Shown here one piece after another: positions 25,299 through 34,121 of a DNA stretch of 64,000 nt. The stretch is from Enterobacter asburiae. GTDB lineage: Bacteria; Pseudomonadota; Gammaproteobacteria; Enterobacterales; Enterobacteriaceae. Where the stretch lies: contig NZ_CP102247.1 of assembly GCF_024599655.1 (NCBI RefSeq), positions 4,402,001-4,466,000 of the forward strand, given 5' to 3'. Position 1 is the first letter of the stretch. Each line of letters opens with the position of its first letter. A program made the translations under genes and the position numbers. Below the pieces are notes generated by a model. The model was not told where the DNA came from. It searched no databases and worked only from the letters and a program-made list of their open reading frames with translations.

Positions 25299-26363
25299 AT
25301 GAGTAAAGTGAACACCATCACCCGTGAGTCATGGATTCTGAGCACCTTCCCGGAGTGGGGCAGCTGGCTGAATGAAGAGATCGAGCAGGAACAGGTTGCT
25401 CCTGGCACGTTTGCAATGTGGTGGCTCGGCTGTACCGGTATCTGGCTGAAATCAGAGGGTGGCGCAAATATCTGCGTCGATTTCTGGTGCGGCACCGGCA
25501 AGCAGAGCCACGGCAACCCGCTGATGAAAAAAGGCCATCAGATGCAGCGCATGGCGGGCGTAGAAAAACTGCAGCCGAACCTGCGTACCACACCGTTTGT
25601 GCTTGATCCGTTTGCCATTCGCCAGATCGACGCCGTCCTTTCTACTCACGATCACAACGATCATATCGACGTGAACGTGGCGGCAGCGGTAATGCAAAAC
25701 TGCGCGGACGACGTGCCGTTCATCGGGCCACAGACCTGCGTGGATCTCTGGATTGGTTGGGGCGTGCCGAAAGAGCGCTGCATCGTGATGAAGCCTGGCG
25801 ACGTCGTGAAAATCAAAGATATTGAAATCCATGCGCTGGATGCCTTTGACCGTACCGCATTGATTACCCTGCCAGCCGACCAGAAAGCCGCTGGCGTGCT
25901 GCCGGACGGAATGGATGAGCGTGCGGTCAACTACCTGTTTAAAACCCCTGGCGGTTCCCTGTACCACAGCGGCGACTCTCACTACTCCAACTATTACGCG
26001 AAGCACGGTAACGAGCATCAGATTGACGTGGCGCTGGGCTCCTACGGCGAAAACCCGCGCGGCATTACCGACAAAATGACCAGCGCCGATATGCTGCGCA
26101 TGGCGGAAGCGCTGAATACCAAAGTGGTTATTCCGTTCCACCACGATATCTGGTCAAACTTCCAGGCCGATCCGCAGGAAATCCGCGTGCTGTGGGAAAT
26201 GAAAAAAGACCGCCTGAAGTATGGCTTCAAGCCGTTCATCTGGCAGGTCGGCGGCAAGTTCACCTGGCCACTGGACAAAGATAATCTGGAATATCACTAC
26301 CCACGTGGTTTCGATGATTGCTTCACCATTGAGCCAGACCTGCCGTTCAAGTCCTTCCTCTGA
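25299..26363 (+). CDS. ulaG: L-ascorbate-6-phosphate lactonase UlaG
   Basis: 354 residues from ATG at 25299 with CAGGAG 8 nt upstream, the E. coli length. Metallo-beta-lactamase fold with the metal motif THDHNDH (His117, His119, Asp121, His122) and further ligands in YHSGDSHYSNYY and PFHHDIW. It opens the lactone ring of ascorbate 6-phosphate to give 3-keto-L-gulonate 6-phosphate, the substrate of UlaD. It is divergent from ulaA and shares the UlaR control region. Confidence 0.98.
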   Translation: MSKVNTITRESWILSTFPEWGSWLNEEIEQEQVAPGTFAMWWLGCTGIWLKSEGGANICVDFWCGTGKQSHGNPLMKKGHQMQRMAGVEKLQPNLRTTPFVLDPFAIRQIDAVLSTHDHNDHIDVNVAAAVMQNCADDVPFIGPQTCVDLWIGWGVPKERCIVMKPGDVVKIKDIEIHALDAFDRTALITLPADQKAAGVLPDGMDERAVNYLFKTPGGSLYHSGDSHYSNYYAKHGNEHQIDVALGSYGENPRGITDKMTSADMLRMAEALNTKVVIPFHHDIWSNFQADPQEIRVLWEMKKDRLKYGFKPFIWQVGGKFTWPLDKDNLEYHYPRGFDDCFTIEPDLPFKSFL

Positions 26364-26473
26364 TAGCGCAGCCAAATCGCCAGACGTGATGTCTGGCGAT
26401 GTCATATTTCTTTTAGTAATTTCACGCTATTTCAAATATCATCTTTTCAAATCAATTCTTATCGGAATAGCTC

Positions 26474-27229
26474 ATGACGGAAGCGCAACGGCATCAAATT
26501 CTCCTGGAACTCCTGGCGCAAACAGGGTTTATCACCGTCGAGAAAGTGATCGAACGTTTAGGGATCTCCCCGGCAACGGCGCGGCGAGACATTAACAAGC
26601 TGGATGAAAGCGGCAAGCTGAAAAAGGTCCGCAACGGCGCGGAAGCCATCAGCCAGCAGCGCCCCCGCTGGACGCCGATGAATATTCATCAGGCGCAAAA
26701 TCATGATGAAAAAGTACGGATCGCCAGAGCCGCGTCGCAGCTGGTGAATCCCGGCGAGAGCGTGGTCATCAACTGCGGCTCCACGGCGTTTCTGCTGGGT
26801 CGTGAAATGTGCGGCAAGCCGGTGCAAATCATCACCAACTACTTGCCGCTCGCCAACTATCTCATCGATCAGGAGCATGAGAGCGTGGTGATCATGGGCG
26901 GCCAGTACAACAAAAGCCAGTCCATCACCCTTAGTCCTCAGGACAGCGAAAACAGTCTCTATGCCGGGCACTGGATGTTTACCAGCGGCAAAGGCCTGAC
27001 GGCGGATGGCCTGTATAAAACCGATATGCTGACCGCGATGGCGGAGCAAAACATGCTTAACGTTGTGGGCAAGCTCGTTGTGCTGGTCGACAGCAGCAAA
27101 GTGGGCGAGCGCGCGGGGATGTTATTCAGCCGTGCCGAACAGATCGACATGGTGATCACCGGCAAAGGCGCCAACCCTGAGATCCTCCAGAAGCTGGAAG
27201 ATCAGGGGGTGAAAGTCCTGCGCGTCTAA
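26474..27229 (+). CDS. ulaR: DeoR-family repressor of the ascorbate regulon, UlaR
   Basis: 251 residues, equal to E. coli UlaR. The N-terminal winged helix-turn-helix (TVEKVIERLGISPATARRDINKL) binds DNA. The C-terminal DeoR sensor domain (NPGESVVINCGSTAFLLGREM) senses L-ascorbate 6-phosphate in E. coli. Likely targets are the operator-like sites at 25004-25280. It is transcribed separately, 110 bp after ulaG. Its 3' end overlaps the end of yjfP by 4 bp. Confidence 0.98.
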   Translation: MTEAQRHQILLELLAQTGFITVEKVIERLGISPATARRDINKLDESGKLKKVRNGAEAISQQRPRWTPMNIHQAQNHDEKVRIARAASQLVNPGESVVINCGSTAFLLGREMCGKPVQIITNYLPLANYLIDQEHESVVIMGGQYNKSQSITLSPQDSENSLYAGHWMFTSGKGLTADGLYKTDMLTAMAEQNMLNVVGKLVVLVDSSKVGERAGMLFSRAEQIDMVITGKGANPEILQKLEDQGVKVLRV

Positions 27230-27948
27230 AGATGCTGGCGGAAAAACGCCACCGTGGCGTCCAGCGCCGTCGGCGTGATGCGGTGGCGTACGCCCGGTTC
27301 CCACAGACAAGTCAGATTACCGTCCAGCCCTTCATTCATTAACGCCTGCTGAAGACGGAAGGTTCCCTCGGGCGGGACCACATCATCCGCGTCACCGTGC
27401 CACAGCAGCAGCGGGCGATCGGCCACGCGCGGCAAAGCCCGGGTCACTTCCCACTCTGCCAGCGTCGCGGTCATTTCCGTTAAATCCTGAGGGGGAAAAA
27501 GCGTCTTCGCCAGCGAAGTAAAGTAGCCCGAGCCCATCAGACAGGCGACAGACGTCACTTCAGGATGATGCGTCATAATCCCCAGCGCCGTCATACCGCC
27601 CATTGATGCCCCGGCGACAGCCAGACGATTGTCGGCCACCAGCCTTGCCTCATAAAGCGCATCGCGCAGCCCGGCAAACTCGGTCAGGCTCCCGTGCAGG
27701 ATCTGCCAGAACTGCCCCAGCCGCGCCTGCTCATTGCCCATAAAGCGTGCGCCGTGGTCTGGTGCATCTGGCATCACCACGCGGAAACCCGCCTGCGCCA
27801 GCGCTACCGCAAAATAACTGTAAACCAGCTTCGATGAGGTAAACCCGTGATAAAAAACCACAACAGGCAGCGGTTTATCACGTTTACCCGCTGGCATCGC
27901 GTGTAAAATTTCATGGTCGCCGAGGTGGCGTATTTCAATTTCAATCAT
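27226..27948 (-). CDS. yjfP: Carboxylesterase YjfP (alpha/beta hydrolase)
   Basis: 240 residues. Alpha/beta-hydrolase fold: oxyanion-region VVFYHGFTSSK, nucleophile motif GASMGG, acid in WHGDADDVVPPEG, and histidine in GVRHRITPTAL. E. coli YjfP shows short-chain esterase activity; its physiological substrate is unknown. It is convergent with ulaR, overlapping by 4 bp. Confidence 0.93.
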   Translation of the reverse strand: MIEIEIRHLGDHEILHAMPAGKRDKPLPVVVFYHGFTSSKLVYSYFAVALAQAGFRVVMPDAPDHGARFMGNEQARLGQFWQILHGSLTEFAGLRDALYEARLVADNRLAVAGASMGGMTALGIMTHHPEVTSVACLMGSGYFTSLAKTLFPPQDLTEMTATLAEWEVTRALPRVADRPLLLWHGDADDVVPPEGTFRLQQALMNEGLDGNLTCLWEPGVRHRITPTALDATVAFFRQHL

Positions 27949-28085
27949 TGTCGACCCTGTGCGAATGTATGATTCATAATGTTGAGAACTGGGTTACGCT
28001 TTCACGTCATTTTCATTCGAAATATACGTCCCAGATAACACTTCGGGAACATTCCCCCAAAACTAAATTCACAGACAACTACACT

Positions 28086-28415
28086 ATGGCTATCAGGAAA
28101 CGAGATATGGTTATGCGCAGGTTTGCTGCTTTATTGCTGGTGTTTCTGCTGAGTGGCTGTAGCGCGCTGCAGGGAACGCCGCAACCCGCTCCACCGGTCG
28201 CCGATCATCCACAGGAGATTCGTCGTAATCAGACGGAAGGATTACAACGAATGGGCACCATCTCCGCGCTGGTTCGCGGCTCTCCGGATGACGCAGAATC
28301 GGCAATAAAAGCACAGGCCGTCGTCGCCAAAGCAGATTATTACGTCATCATTATGATCGACGAAACCATCATAACGGGACAGTGGTATTCACAGGCCATT
28401 TTGTACCGTAAATAA
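28086..28415 (+). CDS. bsmA: Biofilm/peroxide-stress lipoprotein BsmA (YhcN/DUF1471 family)
   Basis: 109 residues from ATG at 28086, the length of E. coli BsmA (YjfO). An ATG at 28107 has a better RBS (AGGA, 8 nt) and would give a shorter signal peptide; either keeps the lipobox LLSGC. The mature part is a DUF1471 domain (GLQRMGTISALVRGSPDDAESAIKAQAVVAKADYYVIIM). BsmA is linked to biofilm stress and peroxide resistance in E. coli. It is divergent from yjfP. Confidence 0.92.
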   Translation: MAIRKRDMVMRRFAALLLVFLLSGCSALQGTPQPAPPVADHPQEIRRNQTEGLQRMGTISALVRGSPDDAESAIKAQAVVAKADYYVIIMIDETIITGQWYSQAILYRK

Positions 28416-28563
28416 TGGTTTTCCTTTGAACGAGATTTACACTGCTTTGCGTCCATAGACATTTTCCTGTCCACAATAAACTCCACGCCCGCATCAATGG
28501 AAGGGAGTTTATTCGCGAAGGATTGCCCGGCGGATACCGGATATATGTGAAATGGAGCTGACG

Positions 28564-28839
28564 ATGAAACGAACTCTTGCTTTGACCTCACTGTTGCTCT
28601 CAGCAGGCCTGCTGAGCACCACCGCGCAGTCAGCAGAATTCGCCAGTGCTGATTGTGTGACTGGCCTGAATGAAATTGGCCAGATCTCCGTGAATAATAT
28701 CTCGGGGAGCCCGCAAGACGTTGAACGTGTCGTGGCATTAAAGGCCGATGAGCAGGGTGCTTCATGGTATCGCATCATCCAGATGCAGGAAGATAACCAT
28801 ATCGATCGCTGGCGGGTACAGGCCATTCTCTACGTGTAA
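28564..28839 (+). CDS. yjfN: Small periplasmic YhcN/DUF1471-family protein YjfN
   Basis: 91 residues from ATG at 28564 (GGAG upstream). Signal peptide MKRTLALTSLLLSAGLLSTTAQSA, then a DUF1471 domain almost identical to E. coli YjfN (EFASADCVTGLNEIGQISVNNISG). YjfN has been reported to stimulate the protease DegP in E. coli; I take that from memory. It is followed by a terminator. Third DUF1471 gene in the window. Confidence 0.92.
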   Translation: MKRTLALTSLLLSAGLLSTTAQSAEFASADCVTGLNEIGQISVNNISGSPQDVERVVALKADEQGASWYRIIQMQEDNHIDRWRVQAILYV

Positions 28840-28852
28840 TCTCCCTTCTGAT

Positions 28853-28885
28853 AAAAGCCACTTATTTTTAGTGGCTTTTCGTTTT
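28853..28885 (+). terminator. Rho-independent terminator of yjfN
   Basis: AAAAGCCAC-TTATTTTTA-GTGGCTTTT followed by CGTTTTT, 14 bp after the stop. Confidence 0.9.
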
Positions 28886-28953
28886 TGCAAATTTTTTATC
28901 TTATATAAAACCAATCAAGAACAATAAAATAACATTTTGTTACATTAATTCAG

Positions 28954-28980
28954 TAAACGTAATCCCCGCTCTGCCGTTGA
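28954..28980 (+). promoter_or_regulatory. Sigma-28 (FliA) promoter for the Cache chemoreceptor
   Basis: TAAA (28954-28957), 15 nt, GCCGTTGA (28973-28980). This fits TAAA-N15-GCCGATAA with two mismatches, 31 bp before the start codon. Confidence 0.75.
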
Positions 28981-29011
28981 AGAACCATACCTTTTCAATG
29001 ATGAGCAATTT

Positions 29012-30943
29012 ATGATCAACGTTTTTCGCCGCGCAGGCCTGGGTGCGAAGCTGTCACTGCTTACGGGCGTCAGTGTCGCCACGCTGTTTCTGCTTTTCAC
29101 TTTTCTGCTCAGCCAAAAAGCCAGCCAGCAGCTTGAAGCCCTTGCGGTAGAAGATCTGCATAATCAGTCCACCGGCATGGTCGACATGGTGCAGATGTTT
29201 AATACCAGCCTGAGTGAAGAGGTTGAGAGCTATACCCGTCTGTTCACCACCTTTTTACCGCAGCCCCTGAACATTGATACTTCCCAACCCCAGACGATCA
29301 ACGGGCTCAGCGTTCCGCTTCTGAAAGGCGGAGAAACCGGGCTGCATGAAAACAACACGCTTTCGGACGAGTTCCTGAACCGTACGGGAGCCATTTCGAC
29401 GCTGTTTGTTCGCAGCGGTAACGACTTTGTTCGCGTAGCCACTTCCCTGCGCAAAGAGAACGGCGATCGCGCGATGGGTACCGTTCTGGATAACGCCAGC
29501 CCGGCCTTTGCCGCCGTCAGCAAAGGTGAAGTCTACCGCGGCCTGGCGCTGCTGTTTGGCAAACGCTACATCACCCAGTACCAGCCGGTTAAAAACGCCG
29601 AAGGACAGGTCATTGCGATCGTCTTTGTCGGGGTGGACATCACCCACTCCTGGAACGTCATGCGTGAGAAAATCCTCAACCGCCGGCTGGGCGAGAGCGG
29701 TCACTTCTTCGTGCTGGATCGCAGCAACGGAAAAACGCGCGGGCAATACCTGTTCCACGCCAGCGAAGAGGGAAAACTGCCGAAGTGGGACGGCGCGACG
29801 CAGCAGCAGCTTCTGAGTGATAAACCCGGCACGCTGGAGCGCGTAAGCGACGACGGCCGCACGCTGAAAATGGCCTATACCCCGCTGCCGGGCTGGAACT
29901 GGACTATCGTGGGTGAAGTGGATAAATCGGTGCTGCTCTCAAGCGTCACCGCCATGCGCGATCGTTTCCTGCTGGCCGGCGTGGTCTTATCCATCCTTTT
30001 TGCTGGCCTGTTCGTGGTCCTGATTCGCCGCGTGCTAACCCGGCCGCTGCGCAATGTGATCCACCTTGCCCGGCAATATGCCGCAGGGGATCTCCGTTCC
30101 AGCCTGCCCGTGACGCGCCAGGACGAAGTCGGCCAGCTGATCGATGCTATCAACGGCATCGGCGGCGGCCTGCAAAAAATTGTGCTGCAGGTCCGTGAGG
30201 CCGCAGGCGAGATCCATTCAGGCACCAACGCGCTGGCCGCCGACACTGGCGAGATTTCAGAGCAGATCAACAAGCAGGCCAGCAGCGTTGAAGAGACGTC
30301 TGCCAGCATGGAGCAGCTGGCCGCCACCGTGCAGCAAAATGCCGCCAATATGGAGCAAACGCAGCAGTTGGTGGGTGAAACCTCGCTCGCGGTTCATCAG
30401 GGCGGTGAGACGGTCACCCACGCGGTGTCAACCATGGACGACATTCGCGAAGCGTCAAAACGCATCGAAGACATCACCCGCGTGATCGAGTCCATTGCTT
30501 TCCAGACCAATATTCTGGCGCTGAATGCGGCAGTGGAAGCGGCTCGCGCGGGCGAGCACGGTAAAGGATTTGCGGTAGTCGCCCAGGAAGTTCGCGCGCT
30601 GGCGGGACGCAGCGCTAACGCGGTGAAGGAGATTGAACAGCTGATTGGCGATACGCTCAGAAAAGTGAGTGAGGGTCATGCGCTGTCTGAACAGACGCGC
30701 CTGGCGATGGATGACATCATCATTCATATCGATAACATCAGCCAGCTGGTCACCGAGATTAACCATGCCTCACGCGAGCAGTCCGCCGGGATCGGCCAGG
30801 TGAACCTCGCCATGACCCATATTGGCGAAGCGTCACATATCAATGCCGATCGCATCTCACGCAGCGAGCAAACGGCTCAAACGCTGCGCGAGAAGGGTTC
30901 ACACCTGGCTCAACTGGTGAGTCTGTTCCAGCTAAAAGGCTAG
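29012..30943 (+). CDS. Methyl-accepting chemotaxis protein with a Cache-type periplasmic sensor
   Basis: 643 residues. TM1 at about 13-34, a large periplasmic region (35-320) of the Cache_3/Cache_2 type (FVRVATSLRKENGDRAMGTVLD, YITQYQPVKNAEGQVIAIVFVGVDI), TM2 at about 322-342, HAMP, then a signalling domain with the conserved tip (IAFQTNILALNAAVEAARAGEHGKGF). Unlike the receptor at 11336 it has no NWETF tail, so adaptation must depend on other receptors. The sigma-28-type promoter at 28954 links it to motility. Such Cache sensors often detect organic acids; the ligand here is unknown. E. coli K-12 has no receptor gene at this locus. Confidence 0.9.
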   Translation: MINVFRRAGLGAKLSLLTGVSVATLFLLFTFLLSQKASQQLEALAVEDLHNQSTGMVDMVQMFNTSLSEEVESYTRLFTTFLPQPLNIDTSQPQTINGLSVPLLKGGETGLHENNTLSDEFLNRTGAISTLFVRSGNDFVRVATSLRKENGDRAMGTVLDNASPAFAAVSKGEVYRGLALLFGKRYITQYQPVKNAEGQVIAIVFVGVDITHSWNVMREKILNRRLGESGHFFVLDRSNGKTRGQYLFHASEEGKLPKWDGATQQQLLSDKPGTLERVSDDGRTLKMAYTPLPGWNWTIVGEVDKSVLLSSVTAMRDRFLLAGVVLSILFAGLFVVLIRRVLTRPLRNVIHLARQYAAGDLRSSLPVTRQDEVGQLIDAINGIGGGLQKIVLQVREAAGEIHSGTNALAADTGEISEQINKQASSVEETSASMEQLAATVQQNAANMEQTQQLVGETSLAVHQGGETVTHAVSTMDDIREASKRIEDITRVIESIAFQTNILALNAAVEAARAGEHGKGFAVVAQEVRALAGRSANAVKEIEQLIGDTLRKVSEGHALSEQTRLAMDDIIIHIDNISQLVTEINHASREQSAGIGQVNLAMTHIGEASHINADRISRSEQTAQTLREKGSHLAQLVSLFQLKG

Positions 30944-32562
30944 CCGACTCTGCCCGTGGCGCGCAGCAGCAGATCACTTTGCACCTGCTCGCTCATCAGC
31001 GTACCGCCACGGGTGTCCAGCATCATGCGGCACCACGCCTGCGCCACCGGGGGCGATGCGTGCCGCAGCATCTGGCTCCCGGTGCCGAGCAGGAAAAGCT
31101 GCTGCGCGATCTCCCTCCCCTGCGCCTCCTGCGGCTTACGCAGTTTTTGCTGAAGCTGTCGCCAGCTGCGGTCGAAGTGTCTGTCCTGCCCTTTTACCTG
31201 CGCAAACTCGTCGGCAAGCAGATCGTGAATACCGGGCTGCTTCGCCAGCACGCGCAGAACGTCCAGGCACATAATATTTCCCGATCCTTCCCAGATGCTG
31301 TTGACCGGCATCTCGCGATACAGGCGGGGAAGTTCGCTCTCTTCGCAATATCCGATCCCACCCAGCACCTCCATCGCCTCAGCGACAAACGGGATGCCCG
31401 CTTTACAGACGCTAAATTTCGCCGCCGGGGTAAACAGCCGCGCCCAGGCGGCCTCTTGCGGATCGGCACGCTTGTCCCACGCCCGGGCCAGGCGGAACAG
31501 CAGCGCCGTGTGCCCCTCCAGCACCAGCGCCATCCGGCTTAGCACCTCACGCATTAGCGGCTGATCGATGAGGTTTTTGCCGAAGGTTTGCCGCTGATGG
31601 GCATGGTACAGCGCCACCGAGAGCGCCCGACGCATCAGTCCGTGGCTGCCCAGCGCGCAGTCAAAGCGCGTCAGGCCGCCCATTTTGAGGATCTGCCGTA
31701 CCCCTTCGCCCTCTTCCCCCAGCAGCCAGCCGGAGGCATCAAGAAACTCCACCTCGCTGCTGGCGTTGGAGCGGTTCCCGAGCTTGTCCTTGAGGCGCTC
31801 CAGCCGGACGGCGTTGCGCTGTCCGTCAGGCAAAAAGCGCGGCACAAAAAAGCAGGATAGCCCGCCTTTCGCCTGGGCCAGCACCAGGTGCGCATCGCTT
31901 TGCGGGACGGAGAAAAACCATTTATGCCCCACCAGCCGGTAGCTGCCGTCGCTGCATTTTTCCGCTTTGGTGGTGTTGCTGAGCACGTCTGAGCCGCCCT
32001 GCTTTTCCGTCATTCCCATGCCGATCAGCAGGCCGCGCTTTTGCGCACCAGGGGCCAGATGCGGATCGTAGCGATCGCTGAGCAGCGGCGTCAGCCAGTC
32101 GTGAAATGCTTTGGGGAGTGCCTGCTGCAGCAGCGGCGTGGCGGCGAACGTCATGGTGACCGGGCACAGCGTACCCGCCTCCACCTGAGCATGCAGCACA
32201 AAGCGTGCGGCCCGAGCGACAAACGACCCTTTACGTGCCTCCTCTTCCCACGCCAGGTTATGCACGCGGTTGGCACAGAGTCCCTGCATCAGCAGGTGCC
32301 ACGCCGGGTGAAAGCGCACGTCGTCCAGCCGCTCCCCGGCGGCGTCATAACGGAGTAGCTCCGGAGGATTAACGTTTGCCAGCCTGCCCAGCTCCAGCGA
32401 CTCCGCCGTACCCAGCTGCTGACCAATGCTGGCGAGGAGTTCGATATCCCACTCGGCCCCTTCACGCGCGACCGCATCGCGCAGGGCGCAGTCCGAGAGG
32501 AAAAGGTTGCTGTTGGAAAGCGGTGCAGGTTGATTGAAAACGGTATGGGTCTGCCAGTGCAT
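30940..32562 (-). CDS. aidB: Acyl-CoA-dehydrogenase-like DNA-binding flavoprotein AidB
   Basis: 540 residues from ATG at 32562 (AAGGAGG upstream), aligned with E. coli AidB throughout. Acyl-CoA dehydrogenase fold with GMGMTEKQGGSD, GHKWFFSVPQSDAHLV, and the C-terminal lysine/arginine-rich DNA-binding part (RTLREMPVNSIWEGSGN-type core, LRKPQEAQGREI). In E. coli it belongs to the Ada adaptive response and protects DNA against alkylation. It converges with the chemoreceptor, the stop codons overlapping by 4 bp. The E. coli neighbours yjfC and yjfM-I are absent. Confidence 0.97.
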   Translation of the reverse strand: MHWQTHTVFNQPAPLSNSNLFLSDCALRDAVAREGAEWDIELLASIGQQLGTAESLELGRLANVNPPELLRYDAAGERLDDVRFHPAWHLLMQGLCANRVHNLAWEEEARKGSFVARAARFVLHAQVEAGTLCPVTMTFAATPLLQQALPKAFHDWLTPLLSDRYDPHLAPGAQKRGLLIGMGMTEKQGGSDVLSNTTKAEKCSDGSYRLVGHKWFFSVPQSDAHLVLAQAKGGLSCFFVPRFLPDGQRNAVRLERLKDKLGNRSNASSEVEFLDASGWLLGEEGEGVRQILKMGGLTRFDCALGSHGLMRRALSVALYHAHQRQTFGKNLIDQPLMREVLSRMALVLEGHTALLFRLARAWDKRADPQEAAWARLFTPAAKFSVCKAGIPFVAEAMEVLGGIGYCEESELPRLYREMPVNSIWEGSGNIMCLDVLRVLAKQPGIHDLLADEFAQVKGQDRHFDRSWRQLQQKLRKPQEAQGREIAQQLFLLGTGSQMLRHASPPVAQAWCRMMLDTRGGTLMSEQVQSDLLLRATGRVG

Positions 32563-32755
32563 GCTGTCTCCCTCCTTCAGTGGCAATGACGATAAGTATG
32601 GACAGACCGCGCGCGCGCTGCATGGGAGGGGAGTCACACGTTCACGATCCCGCTGATATCATTCGTGAAATAGCTCACAGAACATAAGAATAAACTATTT
32701 CATCACTTCGCTTTTGTTGAATAATTTATTCTTACCCTTTTCAGTGAGGATCGTT

Positions 32756-34030
32756 ATGCAACCGGATGCGCACAAGCGAGCATTAATTGCAGGCTCCATT
32801 GGTAACTTTATCGAGTGGTATGAGTTTGCGGTCTACGGTTTTCTGGCGACCGTGATTGCGAAAAACTTCTTCCAGCTTGAAGGAGAAGCGGGGCTTACCA
32901 GCCTGATCCTCACCTACGCCTCGTTTGCCATCGCCTTCTTCTTCCGCCCGCTGGGTGCGGTGGTGTTTGGCCGCATCGGCGACCGGATTGGCCGTAAGCC
33001 GACGCTAATCATTGTGTTGGTATTGATGACGCTCGCTACCGCCGCCATCGGCGTTGTGCCGGTCTATGCCAGCATCGGGATTGCCGCGCCGCTCATTATT
33101 ACGCTGCTGCGCATCCTGCAGGGGCTGTTCGCGGGCGGCGAGTACGGCGGTGCGGTCTCGCTGATGACGGAGTTCGCCCCGCGCGGCAAGCGTGGGCTCT
33201 ATGGCGCGTGGCAGTCCTTTACCGTGGCGCTGGGGCTGTTAGCGGGCGCAGGCATCGTGGCGCTGCTCTCCGCCCTCCTCACGCCTGAAGCCCTGCACGA
33301 CTGGGGCTGGCGCATTCCTTTCTTCCTGGCGCTGCCCATGGGCGTCGTTGCGCTGTGGCTTCGCGTCAGCATGGAGGAGACGCCCAGCTTTGTGCAGCAG
33401 CAGGATAAACCGGCTGTCGCTCAGGCGGATACTGCCGCCACGCTCCGGGCCATCGTGATGGGGATTGGGCGCGTCATGGTCTGGTCTGCGGCGGGGTATA
33501 CCTATCTGGTGATTATGCCAACCTATCTGCAGTCGGCGCTGCACACCGGGTTTAACCAGGCGCTGCTGATAGCGGTGATTTCGAATATTGGTTTTGCACT
33601 CACCATCATTCCGTCGGGGATCCTGAGCGACCGGATCGGGCGCCGCACGGTGATGATTATCGCCACCGCGCTGCTGCTGATCCTCGCCCTGCCGCTGCTG
33701 AAAATCCTTCAGGCTGAGTCGAGTACGCTGGTGGTTAAGGCTGGTGTGGTATTGATTGCAGGCGGTCTGGTGGGCATGCTGGCGGGGCCAGGCCCGGCAA
33801 TGCTATCTGAGATGTTCCCGACGCGCGTGCGCTATACGGGGCTGGGGCTGGCCTACTCTTTGTCGAACGCGATTTTCTCGGGATGTGCAGGGTTAATCAT
33901 TACCGGGCTGATTAAGCAGACGGGCAACCTGGATATTCCGGCGTATTACGTGATGGCGACGGCGGTAGTGAGTATTTTCGCGCTGATGACGCTGAGGAAG
34001 GATGACCATTTGCGGTCGTTAGAGGAGTGA
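32756..34030 (+). CDS. MFS metabolite:proton symporter (ProP/KgtP-like)
   Basis: About 424 residues from ATG at 32756 (GAGG 6 nt upstream); an in-frame ATG at 32714 has no RBS. Twelve hydrophobic helices. The metabolite:H+ symporter signature is clear: N-terminal GSIGNFIEWYEFAVYGF, loop 2-3 GRIGDRIGRKP, loop 8-9 GILSDRIGRR, and the RILQGLFAGGEYGGA helix. Relatives carry proline/betaine, alpha-ketoglutarate or citrate; the substrate is unknown. It lies between aidB (divergent) and rlmB, where E. coli has yjfI to yjfC. Confidence 0.9.
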   Translation: MQPDAHKRALIAGSIGNFIEWYEFAVYGFLATVIAKNFFQLEGEAGLTSLILTYASFAIAFFFRPLGAVVFGRIGDRIGRKPTLIIVLVLMTLATAAIGVVPVYASIGIAAPLIITLLRILQGLFAGGEYGGAVSLMTEFAPRGKRGLYGAWQSFTVALGLLAGAGIVALLSALLTPEALHDWGWRIPFFLALPMGVVALWLRVSMEETPSFVQQQDKPAVAQADTAATLRAIVMGIGRVMVWSAAGYTYLVIMPTYLQSALHTGFNQALLIAVISNIGFALTIIPSGILSDRIGRRTVMIIATALLLILALPLLKILQAESSTLVVKAGVVLIAGGLVGMLAGPGPAMLSEMFPTRVRYTGLGLAYSLSNAIFSGCAGLIITGLIKQTGNLDIPAYYVMATAVVSIFALMTLRKDDHLRSLEE

Positions 34031-34036
34031 GGTTAA

Positions 34037-34114
34037 TGCCCGGTGGCGCTGCGCTTACCGGGCCTACGGTACCGTGCCTTTGTAGGCCGGGTAAGGCGAA
34101 GCCGCCACCCGGCA
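34037..34114. repeat. REP pair (BIME) between the MFS gene and rlmB
   Basis: Two inverted REP units: TGCCCGGTGGCGC...GCGCTTACCGGGC at 34037-34063 and GTAGGCCGGGTAAGGC...GCCGCCACCCGGCA at 34082-34114, between convergent genes. Confidence 0.9.
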
Positions 34115-34121
34115 CAACAGG

